Below are positions 34,721 to 42,414 of a stretch of 64,000 nucleotides of DNA, piece by piece (the stretch's first letter is position 1; every line of letters begins with the position of its first letter). The notes beneath the pieces were generated by a model that saw only the letters and a program-made list of their open reading frames with translations, was not told the DNA's origin and made no database searches. The stretch is from PALSA-1004 sp041483135 (GTDB taxonomy: Bacteria > Pseudomonadota > Gammaproteobacteria > Burkholderiales > SG8-41), in assembly GCA_041483135.1 (NCBI GenBank), contig JBGPFE010000018.1, forward strand, positions 9,124 through 73,123, written 5' to 3'. The position numbers were made by a program, and so were the translations under genes.

Positions 34721-35746
34721 CTAACTGCTGAAGCTCTTGGTAAACGTAACGAACTGGTCGAGCTTTTTGCGCGCGGCTCCGCTCGCAATTGTGTCCAGCG
34801 CTTTTTTGACACCGGCAGCGTGCGTGTCGGCGAGCCCAGCGACGTAGATGCTCGCGCCGGCGTTGAGAGCAACGATGTCGCGCGCGGCGCCCGCCTTGTT
34901 TTCGAGCGCGGCGAGCAGCATCGCTTTCGACTGCTCCGCGCCGTCCACGCGGATCGCGGCAATGTCGTGCACGGCAAGCCCGAAATCCGCCGGCTTGATC
35001 TGGTACTCGCGCACTTCGTTGTTCTTCAGCTCGCCGACCATGGTCGGGCCTGAAATCGAAATTTCGTCGAGGCTTTCCAGGCCATGCACGATCATCACAT
35101 GGCGGCTGCCGAGCCGCTGCAGGACATGCGCCTGAATGCCGACCAGATCGGGGTGGAACACTCCCATCAGCTGGTTCTTCGCGCCGGCCGGATTGGTGAG
35201 TGGCCCGAGAATGTTGAAGATAGTACGCACACCGAGTTCCTTGCGCACCGGCGCCGCATGCTTCATCGCGCTGTGATGGCTGGGCGCGAACATGAAGCCG
35301 ACGCCGACATCCTTGATCGACTGCGCAACCTGCTCCGGCTTCAGGCTGATGTCGGCGCCGAGCGCTTCCAGCACGTCGGCGCTGCCCGACTTGCTCGACA
35401 CCGAACGTCCGCCGTGCTTGGCAACCTTGGCGCCGGCGGCAGCGGCGACGAACGCCGCAGCCGTCGAGATGTTGAAGCTGTGCGCGGAATCGCCGCCGGT
35501 GCCGCAGGTATCGACCAGGTTGGCGTCGGTGCCGACCGGCACCTTGGTCGCGAACTCGCGCATCACCTGCGCGGCGGCCGCGATCTCGCCGATGGTTTCC
35601 TTCTTCACGCGCAAGCCGGTAACGATCGCGGCGATCAATACCGGCGACACCTCGCCGCTCATGATCTGCCGCATCAGCGACAGCATCTCCTCGTGGAAAA
35701 TCTCGCGGTGCTCGATGATGCGGGCCAGGGCTTCCTGCGGCTTCAT
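34721..35746 (-). CDS. trpD: Anthranilate phosphoribosyltransferase
   Basis: A 341-residue enzyme with the PRPP-binding motif DTCGTGGDSAHSFNISTAAA, KHGGRSVSSKSGSADVLEALG, and the hinge FAPSHHSAMKHAAPVRKELG. The start ATG at 35746 follows GGGAGG and overlaps the trpG stop in an ATGA arrangement, indicating translational coupling. Confidence 0.97.
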   Translation of the reverse strand: MKPQEALARIIEHREIFHEEMLSLMRQIMSGEVSPVLIAAIVTGLRVKKETIGEIAAAAQVMREFATKVPVGTDANLVDTCGTGGDSAHSFNISTAAAFVAAAAGAKVAKHGGRSVSSKSGSADVLEALGADISLKPEQVAQSIKDVGVGFMFAPSHHSAMKHAAPVRKELGVRTIFNILGPLTNPAGAKNQLMGVFHPDLVGIQAHVLQRLGSRHVMIVHGLESLDEISISGPTMVGELKNNEVREYQIKPADFGLAVHDIAAIRVDGAEQSKAMLLAALENKAGAARDIVALNAGASIYVAGLADTHAAGVKKALDTIASGAARKKLDQFVTFTKSFSS

Positions 35747-36315
35747 GATTTTCCTCCCTGCAAAAAATTGGCGAGCAATGCGTGACCGCGCTCGGTCAGG
35801 ATCGACTCGGGGTGAAACTGCACGCCCTCGACTGCCAGCGTCTTGTGCCGCACGCCCATGATTTCGCCATCGTCGGTCCACGCCGTGATTTCGAGGCAGT
35901 CGGGCAGGCTTGCACGCTCGATCACCAGTGAATGATAGCGCGTCGCCTGGAACGGGTTCGGCAGGTTGCGGAAGACGCCGCCCGTGTTATGCTGAATTGC
36001 CGAGGTCTTGCCGTGCATCACCTGCTTCGCGTGCACGATCCTGCCGCCGAACGCCTGGCCGATAGCCTGGTGGCCGAGGCACACGCCGAGGATCGGGATT
36101 TTGCCCGCGAAATGCTTGATCAGCGGCACCGAAATGCCGGCTTCGTTCGGCGTGCACGGGCCGGGCGAGATCACGATTTCGCGCGGTTTCAACGCCGCGA
36201 TTTGGTCGAGCGTAATTTCGTCGTTGCGATAAACAGCGACGTCCTGCTCGAGTTCGCCGAAATACTGCACCAGGTTGTAGGTAAACGAGTCGTAGTTGTC
36301 GATCATCAGCAGCAT
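35743..36315 (-). CDS. trpG: Anthranilate synthase glutamine amidotransferase subunit
   Basis: A 190-residue class I glutamine amidotransferase that supplies ammonia to TrpE. It has the N-terminal MIDNYDSFTYNLVQYF, the oxyanion region ISPGPCTPNEAG, the catalytic Cys in LGVCLGHQAIGQAFGG and the His/Glu in GVQFHPESILTERG. A TTG two codons upstream is an alternative start. In relatives trpE lies immediately upstream; here trpE is 1.66 kb away, behind an insert carrying opposite-strand genes. Confidence 0.96.
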   Translation of the reverse strand: MLLMIDNYDSFTYNLVQYFGELEQDVAVYRNDEITLDQIAALKPREIVISPGPCTPNEAGISVPLIKHFAGKIPILGVCLGHQAIGQAFGGRIVHAKQVMHGKTSAIQHNTGGVFRNLPNPFQATRYHSLVIERASLPDCLEITAWTDDGEIMGVRHKTLAVEGVQFHPESILTERGHALLANFLQGGKS

Positions 36316-37110
36316 AATCAACCTATCCCATTGATGTATATGATTATGACGAGGCGGCTTTCGGGTTTATCCCCGCACACATACCCGCTTTTATTGCCAG
36401 TGCCGGAGATGACGCTGGTCGGCATAGGCTGGGAAGCCGCCCGGGGCTATCTACCGGGCGTACTAGGCTAACGCCATCGGGATGCCCGAATCGGCGTGGA
36501 GGAGCAGATTAATGATCTTGCAAGAGGCAACACAGGAATAAGTTTACCTCAATTGCAGGCGCCGCGTAGGCTGCGTCTCCGCGAATCGGGCAGGCGGTGA
36601 CGAATAGCAGGTGGTTGTTTTCGCGCCTCCAAAATTACCCTCTGCTGAAAAAATGGGGCCGTTTGTTATTTCAGTTCAGCTCACGCTGCTCGCATGCCAT
36701 GATTCGCTACAACCCGTTTTCAAAAATACCCCGATCAGCTCTCCAACATATGCATTAAGAACAATATCATCGTTCCCGCCCGCCACCGTAGCCAGCCCGT
36801 ATGAAGTCAGGGTCAAAACCACAAGCCGGGGCTGTTTGTTGCGGCAATCGAAGGAATGGTCACTGCATATTGTGAATGGGTGTTCCCCGTGGATCATGGA
36901 CCACCTGCGCAGGCAACCCAGGTGCCGCGGGAAATCAGGGTAAAGCCCGCGCTTGCTCATTGATAACCCGACGATCCGAGTGCCTGCGAGGATAAATACA
37001 CCCCCCAATACCGTTCTTGAAACCGCGGTCCCGCCCTTGTTGATATGGGTCAACGACACTCTATGCTCTCGATGCCAGTATATTCATCAATGATCGGGAA
37101 GCGGCGGAAC
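36316..37110. other. Low-GC stretch without a recognisable gene, between trpG and an accessory gene
   Basis: About 800 nt with base composition unlike the neighbourhood; 36721-36780 contains 26 G/C in 60 by hand count. Overlapping frames of 110 codons (plus, 36611-36943) and 127 codons (minus, 36676-37059) exist but neither looks like a known family or has a convincing ribosome site. A small inverted repeat, GCCCGG/CCGGGC, lies near 36442-36462. Probably the promoter area of the next gene plus decayed or foreign DNA. Confidence 0.5.
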
Positions 37111-37494
37111 ATGCAAATTCAATCGACAGCGCGACCACATTATCTGGAAATTATAGCCATCACCGACAGCGTGACTGCGCCGAAGCTGATCCGCCTGGTG
37201 GACGTGCTGGCGAACGAGCTCGAACGGAATTCACCGCGGAACATACTGATCGAGGTGCGGGCGCAATCCCGCGATATTCCGTTGTTCGAAATATTCGAAA
37301 TACTGGCGCATGCCGCCAAAAGGCCGATTTCCCATACGAAAATCGCCTACGTCGTAACGGGACGACCGCTTCCCGGCATCACTCGATTCTATGAGGACAT
37401 TGCCGCCAAACGCGGATTGAAGATAAAGTTTTTTACCGACAGAAGGGAAGCGCTGTGCTGGCTGGGCGTTGACGAGAAATCGATCGCCGCCTAA
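37111..37494 (+). CDS. SpoIIAA-like / STAS-like domain protein
   Basis: A 127-residue cytoplasmic protein. Alternating strands and helices (HYLEIIAITDSVTAPKLIRL; RNILIEVRAQSRDIPLFEIF; TKIAYVVTGRPLPGITRFYE; GLKIKFFTDRREALCWL) fit the SpoIIAA-like/STAS fold seen in small stand-alone proteobacterial proteins. The role of the family is poorly known. An in-frame start at 37045 is possible, but the ATG at 37111 (GGCGGAA upstream) gives the compact domain. It lies on the strand opposite to the trp genes that flank it. Confidence 0.68.
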   Translation: MQIQSTARPHYLEIIAITDSVTAPKLIRLVDVLANELERNSPRNILIEVRAQSRDIPLFEIFEILAHAAKRPISHTKIAYVVTGRPLPGITRFYEDIAAKRGLKIKFFTDRREALCWLGVDEKSIAA

Positions 37495-37526
37495 AGCCCG
37501 GGAGCCGGGTCGCGCGCCTGACAGCC

Positions 37527-37769
37527 ATGAAACGCGTCAAGAAATCCAAGCCTCTGGCCGTCTGCAGCGTCTGCCGCGCGCTCACAGATCAGCATGCGCA
37601 GGTAAATCACCGCTGCATTCGGACCGTGAACGGCAGGCGATGCTCCGGGATATTCAAAAGCGGTCTCGGGGAAGTCTGGGATGAATGTCAGGGCTGCAAT
37701 GCAACCGGCAAGGTTGGAACTCAACTCTGTAGCGAGTGTTCCGGCTACGGCTGGCATCTGCTTGGTTAG
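37527..37769 (+). CDS. Small cysteine-rich zinc-finger-like protein
   Basis: An 80-residue protein with nine cysteines. It has an N-terminal CSVC pair, HRC and RRCSG, then a single DnaJ-type zinc-finger unit (CQGCNATGKVGTQLCSECSG). DnaJ itself carries two pairs of such units plus a J domain, which is absent here. Zinc binding is inferred from the CxxC pairs. It starts 33 nt after the SpoIIAA-like gene and is probably in the same operon, inside the insert that splits the trp genes. Confidence 0.68.
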   Translation: MKRVKKSKPLAVCSVCRALTDQHAQVNHRCIRTVNGRRCSGIFKSGLGEVWDECQGCNATGKVGTQLCSECSGYGWHLLG

Positions 37770-37976
37770 TCTGGGTTGAATCTGAGCGCGCGTGTCGAAA
37801 TCGAAAGTCATGCCCGGCGATCGCGCAAGTAGTTCAGGTTGGAAACTTGCGGGCAGCACGGCCGGGGCCCGGGGCTGCCGGCCTCAGCAAGCCTTACGAC
37901 GCCGGCACGCCACCAATTCCCGGATAGAACCTGGATTGGCAATCGAGCGGATCGATTATCAATAGCATGACGTCCC

Positions 37977-39452
37977 TTACTCGATCCTGCTGTCGAGCCC
38001 CGATTCCGCCATTTCCGCGGCGCGCAGCAACGCCTTGGCCTTGCTCTGGGTTTCCTGCCATTCGGTTGCCGGCACCGAATCGGCGACGATACCGCCGCCG
38101 GCCTGCACGTACAGCGTGCCGTCTTTCAACACCGCGGTGCGCAACGCAATGGCGACGTCCATGTCGCCGTTGAAGCCGAGGTAACCGACCGCACCGGCGT
38201 AAATGCCGCGCTTGACCGGCTCGAGCTCGTCGATGATCTCCATCGCGCGCACCTTGGGCGCGCCACTCACCGTGCCCGCGGGAAACGTCGCGCGCAGCAC
38301 GTCGATCGCGCTCAACCCGGGTTTCAATTTGCCTTCGACGTTGGACACGATGTGCATCACGTGCGAATAGCGCTCGATTACCATCTGCTCGGTCACGTGC
38401 ACGCTGCCGGTCTGCGCGACGCGCCCGACGTCGTTGCGTCCCAGGTCGACCAGCATAATGTGCTCGGCGCGTTCCTTGGCGTCGGCCAGCAGCTCGTCGG
38501 CGAGCGCCGCGTCTTCCGCCGGTGTCGCGCCGCGCCGGCGCGTGCCGGCGATCGGCCGCACCGTGACCATGTCGCCCTCGAGCCGCACCAGTATTTCGGG
38601 CGAGGCGCCGACGACGTGAAATCCGCCAAAGTCGAAATAGAACATGTACGGTGACGGATTGATGGTGCGCAGCGCGCGATACAACGCGAGCGGCGTCGCT
38701 TTGAAGCGCTTCGACATGCGCTGCGACGGCACCACCTGCATGATGTCGCCGTCGAAAATATAGCGCTTGGCGCGCTCGACCGCCGCCAGGTACGCGGTCT
38801 CGCCGAATCCCGACACTGCAGGCTCGGAGGCCACCGACACGTCGGCGGGTATCGTCACCGGCGCGCGCAGTTTCGCCAGCAATTCGGCGAGCCGGCGCTT
38901 GGCAGCGCGATAAGCGTCGCGCTCACCCGGATCGGCATACACCACCAGCGTGAGCTTGCCCGACAGGTTATCGACGATCGCGAGTTCCTGCGACAGCATG
39001 AGCAGGATATCGGGCACGCCAAGTGAATCGGGTTTGCGCTTGCCGGCGAGCCGCCGCTCTATGTAACGCACCGTATCGTAGCCGAAGTAGCCGACGAGAC
39101 CGCCGCAGAAACGCGGCAGGCCCGGCTGTGCGGCAGCCTTGAAACGCGACTGATATAGCTGGATGAATTGCAGCGGGTCGTCGGCGTGCGTGCGGCCCTT
39201 GAGTTTGCCGCGCTCGAATTCGCTGCACTCGTTGCCGCGCACTTCGAGCCGGGTTTCGGCGGCAAGCCCGATGAACGAATAACGGCCGAAGCGCTCGCCG
39301 CCGACTATCGATTCGAGCAGGCAGGTATAAGGCTGGTTGGCGAGCTTGAGGTACACCGACAACGGGGTATCGAGGTCGGCGAAGGTTTCCAGCACCAGCG
39401 GGATGCGGTTATAACCTTCGGCCGCAAGCTGGTTGAATTGTGACTCTGTCAT
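37977..39452 (-). CDS. trpE: Anthranilate synthase component I
   Basis: A 491-residue chorismate-using enzyme. The N-terminal regulatory region contains LLESIVGGERFGRYSFIG (the LLES motif of the tryptophan-feedback site). The catalytic half contains PSQRMSKRF, INPSPYMFYFDFGG, RPIAGTRRRGATP, DLGRNDVGRVAQTGSV, TFPAGTVSGAPKVRAMEIIDELE and YAGAVGYLGFNGDMD. It is separated from its TrpG partner gene by the insert, and is preceded by a candidate leader and attenuator. Confidence 0.97.
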   Translation of the reverse strand: MTESQFNQLAAEGYNRIPLVLETFADLDTPLSVYLKLANQPYTCLLESIVGGERFGRYSFIGLAAETRLEVRGNECSEFERGKLKGRTHADDPLQFIQLYQSRFKAAAQPGLPRFCGGLVGYFGYDTVRYIERRLAGKRKPDSLGVPDILLMLSQELAIVDNLSGKLTLVVYADPGERDAYRAAKRRLAELLAKLRAPVTIPADVSVASEPAVSGFGETAYLAAVERAKRYIFDGDIMQVVPSQRMSKRFKATPLALYRALRTINPSPYMFYFDFGGFHVVGASPEILVRLEGDMVTVRPIAGTRRRGATPAEDAALADELLADAKERAEHIMLVDLGRNDVGRVAQTGSVHVTEQMVIERYSHVMHIVSNVEGKLKPGLSAIDVLRATFPAGTVSGAPKVRAMEIIDELEPVKRGIYAGAVGYLGFNGDMDVAIALRTAVLKDGTLYVQAGGGIVADSVPATEWQETQSKAKALLRAAEMAESGLDSRIE

Positions 39453-39475
39453 GACTCCACTCCATGGAAAATCTC

Positions 39476-39520
39476 AAAAACGAAAAAACAACCGGCGACG
39501 CCGCGATTACTGCGCGCGCC
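39476..39520 (-). terminator. Candidate trp attenuator hairpin and U tract
   Basis: On the minus strand GGCGCGC (39520-39514) can pair with GCG-T-CGCC (39501-39494), 7 bp with one bulge. It is followed by GGTTG and two T tracts (39488-39483 and 39480-39476). An upstream hairpin (CAGCG/CGCTG near 39545-39528) overlaps the leader's Trp codons and could compete with it. The stem is only moderately strong, and folding has not been computed. Confidence 0.45.
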
Positions 39521-39599
39521 AGCGTGCCAAACCGCTGCGCCACGGACGCCAAAGCCCGGTGGTGCGGAAGGTCGTTCTTTCCGTCTTCGTGTGGATCAT
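39507..39599 (-). CDS. trpL: Candidate trp leader peptide (30 codons, three Trp)
   Basis: An ATG-started frame of 30 codons whose second half reads GLWRPWRSGLARWRAQ, with Trp at codons 17, 20 and 27. Its ATG overlaps the gph stop codon (ATGA), which would allow translation by coupling even though no good ribosome site precedes it. It ends 54 nt before trpE, and a hairpin with U tracts lies between. This is the classical layout for ribosome-mediated attenuation: shortage of charged tRNA-Trp stalls the ribosome and lets trpE be read. The assignment is inference from position and composition. Confidence 0.5.
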   Translation of the reverse strand: MIHTKTERTTFRTTGLWRPWRSGLARWRAQ

Positions 39600-40279
39600 G
39601 ATTTGGTGATGAGTTTGGTGGCCTCAATTAACGTTTCTACTATAGCATCAACATCGAGTTCGCGCACATCGGCGCCTTCGTTGTAGCCATAGGGCACGCA
39701 GAATACCGGGCAGCCCGCGGCGCGCGCGGCAAGCACGTCATTCAACGAGTCGCCGATCATCAGCATCTCGCGCGGCGCGATGCCCAGTTGCCGGCAGGCA
39801 TGCGTGAGCGGCAGCGGATCGGGTTTGCGTTTCGGCAACGTATCGCCTGCCACGGTAAGCGAGAAGTATTGATCGATCCGCATCTGCTTCAAGAGCGGCA
39901 GCGTGAAGCGCTCGGACTTGTTGGTGACGCAGGCAAGCGGGAAGCCGGCGCTTTGCAGCGCGGCCAGCCCTTCGCTCACGCCCGGATAGAGCGTCGTATA
40001 TTTGCCGTTCACGCTTGCATAGCAGTCCAGGTATAACGGCAGCGCGCGATCGAACAACGCTGCATCGGGCTCGCCGCTCAACGCACCGGCGAGCGAGCGC
40101 TTGACCAGATTCGGGATGCCCTTGCCGACGAAAGTGCGCACCTGCGCTTCGTCGAGCGGTGCGCGGCCGAGCTGGTCGAGCATCAGGTTGACCGCGACCG
40201 CGAGATCCTTGACGGTGTCGAGCAGCGTGCCGTCGAGGTCTATCATCACGGCTTTGACCGGCAGCGGGAAATCGGGCAT
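39596..40279 (-). CDS. gph: Phosphoglycolate phosphatase
   Basis: A 227-residue HAD-family phosphatase. It has the nucleophile motif MIDLDGTLLDTV, FVGKGIPNLVKRSL in the cap, CVTNKSERFTLPLL (motif II) and MIGDSLNDVLAARAAGCP (motif III). It removes 2-phosphoglycolate. The ATG at 40279 is chosen; a GTG 12 codons upstream is possible. It lies between rpe and trpE, a standard betaproteobacterial order. Confidence 0.93.
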   Translation of the reverse strand: MPDFPLPVKAVMIDLDGTLLDTVKDLAVAVNLMLDQLGRAPLDEAQVRTFVGKGIPNLVKRSLAGALSGEPDAALFDRALPLYLDCYASVNGKYTTLYPGVSEGLAALQSAGFPLACVTNKSERFTLPLLKQMRIDQYFSLTVAGDTLPKRKPDPLPLTHACRQLGIAPREMLMIGDSLNDVLAARAAGCPVFCVPYGYNEGADVRELDVDAIVETLIEATKLITKS

Positions 40280-40351
40280 GGGGTCGCGAGCGTACTGCGT
40301 TTGAAAGGGCGTCACGGAATCTGACGCCTGCAGCGACGCCAGGGCAACGAT

Positions 40352-41011
40352 CTACACTTTCGCCAGCTCGCCGCGCATTTGCTGAATCGTCGTCTTGTAA
40401 TCCTTGGTGCCGAATATCGCCGAGCCGGCGACTAACGTGTCGGCGCCGGCGCGCGCAATCTCGGCTATGTTGTCGGTCTTGACGCCGCCGTCGACTTCGA
40501 GCCAGATGTCCTTGCCGGACTTGGCGATGCGTTCGCGCACCGCGCGCAGCTTGGCGAGCGCGCCGCGAATGAATTTCTGCCCGCCGAATCCGGGATTGAC
40601 CGACATGATCAGCACCAGGTCGAGTTTGTCGAGCACGTGGTCGAGATAATCGAGCGGCGTCGCCGGGTTGAACACCAGGCCGGCCTTGCAACCCTGCTCC
40701 TTGATGAGAGCGATGGTGCGGTCGATGTGTTCGGACGCCTCGGGATGGAATGAAATGATGTTGGCGCCGGCCTTCGCGAAATCGGGAACGATGCGGTCGA
40801 CCGGTTTCACCATCAGATGCACGTCGATCGGCGCCGTGGTCAATGGCCTGATCGCCTCGCATACCAGCGGACCGATGGTCAGGTTCGGCACATAATGGTT
40901 GTCCATCACGTCGAAATGGATCAGGTCCGCGCCGGCCGCAATTACGCTCTTCACTTCCTCGCCGAGGCGAGCGAAGTCGGCGGACAGGATGCTGGGGGCA
41001 ATGCGATACAT
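40352..41011 (-). CDS. rpe: Ribulose-phosphate 3-epimerase
   Basis: A 219-residue TIM-barrel epimerase of the pentose phosphate and Calvin pathways. It has IAPSILSADFARLGEEV, FDVMDNHYVPNLTIGP, VHLMVKPVDRIV, the MSVNPGFGGQKFI motif and VDGGVKTDNIAEI. The ATG at 41011 starts the canonical N terminus, and in-frame upstream sequence is unrelated. Divergent from apaG. Confidence 0.96.
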   Translation of the reverse strand: MYRIAPSILSADFARLGEEVKSVIAAGADLIHFDVMDNHYVPNLTIGPLVCEAIRPLTTAPIDVHLMVKPVDRIVPDFAKAGANIISFHPEASEHIDRTIALIKEQGCKAGLVFNPATPLDYLDHVLDKLDLVLIMSVNPGFGGQKFIRGALAKLRAVRERIAKSGKDIWLEVDGGVKTDNIAEIARAGADTLVAGSAIFGTKDYKTTIQQMRGELAKV

Positions 41012-41148
41012 ACGTGAATTGTATCCGGTATTGGCGTCGCTCTCATAGTTCCGGCGGAGCATGGCCTGAACGGTTGCCACACCTGGCAAAATAGTGTGGA
41101 ATGGTCGTCCGCGCCGCATGTTGCGCGCCACGCATTGCAACCCGTTCC

Positions 41149-41532
41149 ATGGCCACAGAAAAAAAATACGAAATCACGGTAACCACGCGCACCGCCTACG
41201 TCCCGGAGCAATCAGATTCGAATAGCGGCCGCTATGTGTTTGCCTACACGATCACGATCAAAAACACCGGCAGCGTCACCGCACAACTGATCAGCCGGCA
41301 CTGGATCATCAGCGATGCCAACAATCAGGTGCAGGAAGTACGCGGGCTCGGTGTCGTCGGCGAGCAGCCGCTGCTCAAGCCCAGCGAGAGCTTTGAATAC
41401 ACGAGCGGCACCGCGATAGCCACCCCGGTCGGCACCATGCGCGGAACCTATCAGATGGTCGCCGAGGACGGCTTGCAGTTCGACGCGACTATTCCCGAGT
41501 TCACGCTGTCGATGCCGCGCGTTCTGCACTGA
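41149..41532 (+). CDS. apaG: ApaG protein
   Basis: A 127-residue fibronectin-III-fold protein (YEITVTTRTAYVPEQSD, TITIKNTGSVTAQLISRHW, GVVGEQPLLKPSESFEYTSG, GTMRGTYQMV). ApaG was named from the E. coli apaH locus; the biochemical role is uncertain, although a nucleotide-phosphate-binding GxGxxG motif (GLGVVG) is noted in the family. The ATG at 41149 gives the usual length. Confidence 0.94.
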   Translation: MATEKKYEITVTTRTAYVPEQSDSNSGRYVFAYTITIKNTGSVTAQLISRHWIISDANNQVQEVRGLGVVGEQPLLKPSESFEYTSGTAIATPVGTMRGTYQMVAEDGLQFDATIPEFTLSMPRVLH

Positions 41533-41537
41533 ACAGC

Positions 41538-41621
41538 GATCAGCATTCAGCTATCAGCCGTCAGCCTTGATTCCGCCGCAACTAGCGCTTTCAGCTGAAA
41601 GCTGACCGCTGAACGCTGACA
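41538..41621. repeat. Inverted heptamer array
   Basis: Four consecutive 7-mers of form NNTCAGC (41538-41565) are followed after 28 nt by four consecutive 7-mers of form GCTGANN (41594-41621). The second set is the reverse complement form of the first, so the whole can fold as one long imperfect hairpin. It fills the gap between apaG and the methyltransferase gene. Confidence 0.8.
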
Positions 41622-41624
41622 GCC

Positions 41625-42224
41625 ATGTCACTGCAAACCAGTTACACGCTGCTCGCCCCCTTTTACGACCTGGCGGTTGCATATGCGCTTGCCAGCGCCC
41701 GCCGGCGCAGTATCGCGGATCTGCCGCAGCACAGTAGCCTCAATGTGCTCATCAACGGCATCGGCACCGGGCTTGACCTGCCGCTGCTGCCGCCCGCACA
41801 TCACTACGTCGGCCTCGATCTGACAAGCGCCATGCTCGAGCGCGCCCGCCCGCGCCGCGGACAGCTGGCGCTTCGCCTGGTGCAAGGCGACAGCCAGCAT
41901 TTGCCTTTTCGCAGCGCGAGCTTCGATATTGCGCTGCTGCACCTGATACTCGCGATCGTCCCCGATCCGGTCGCGGCGCTGCGCGAAACCGCACGCGTGC
42001 TCAAGCCCGGCGGCCGTGTATTGCTGCTCGACAAATTTCTGCGCGCGGGACAACGCGCGCCGCTGCGGCGCGCGCTGAGTCCGCTCGCCGCGCGCATCGC
42101 AACGCGGCTCGACGTGGTGTTCGAGGAAGTGCTGGCGGGGGTTTTGGAACTCAAGCTCGTGAGCGACGAGCCGGCGCTGGCGCGCGGCTGGTTCCGGCGC
42201 ATCGAGTTGAGAAAGGCCGCCTGA
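41625..42224 (+). CDS. Class I SAM-dependent methyltransferase (UbiE-like)
   Basis: A 199-residue methyltransferase. The SAM-binding GxGTG motif is in VLINGIGTGLDLPLLP, followed by YVGLDLTSAMLERAR and the motif-II region FDIALLHLILAIVPDPVAALRE, then LKPGGRVLLLDKFL. It resembles small quinone or phospholipid N-methyltransferase-like enzymes, but the substrate is not assigned. It starts 4 nt after the heptamer array. Confidence 0.85.
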   Translation: MSLQTSYTLLAPFYDLAVAYALASARRRSIADLPQHSSLNVLINGIGTGLDLPLLPPAHHYVGLDLTSAMLERARPRRGQLALRLVQGDSQHLPFRSASFDIALLHLILAIVPDPVAALRETARVLKPGGRVLLLDKFLRAGQRAPLRRALSPLAARIATRLDVVFEEVLAGVLELKLVSDEPALARGWFRRIELRKAA

Positions 42225-42233
42225 GCACGCAGA

Positions 42234-42350
42234 TCAAATTTGCCCGGGACCGCGATCATCGGGCGGCTTCGGTTTACGCGGCCATGTCCACCACACGATT
42301 GCGAGCAGGATCGCGAGCGCGGCGCCCGCTTCAAGCAGCATCCAAACCAT
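42234..42350 (-). CDS. Small single-pass membrane protein (38 aa)
   Basis: A 38-codon frame with one hydrophobic helix (LLEAGAALAILLAIVWW, residues 5-21). A short, charged and Pro-rich tail follows (RKPKPPDDRGPG). The composition (membrane segment, then basic and Pro-rich tail) is typical of bacterial membrane microproteins. A start three codons later is also possible. The ribosome site is poor (only an A-rich stretch upstream). It is convergent with the methyltransferase and divergent from mltA. Confidence 0.5.
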   Translation of the reverse strand: MVWMLLEAGAALAILLAIVWWTWPRKPKPPDDRGPGQI

Positions 42351-42414
42351 AAGCTTTTTTCGGCAAGACTTTCACTGTTATATACTGCAGCGCATTGTGT
42401 TTCTCTTCGCTGCA

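Noticed and set aside
36676..37059. 127-codon minus-strand frame in the trp insert
   Set aside because: No ribosome site, no recognisable domain, and it overlaps another frame of similar length on the other strand.
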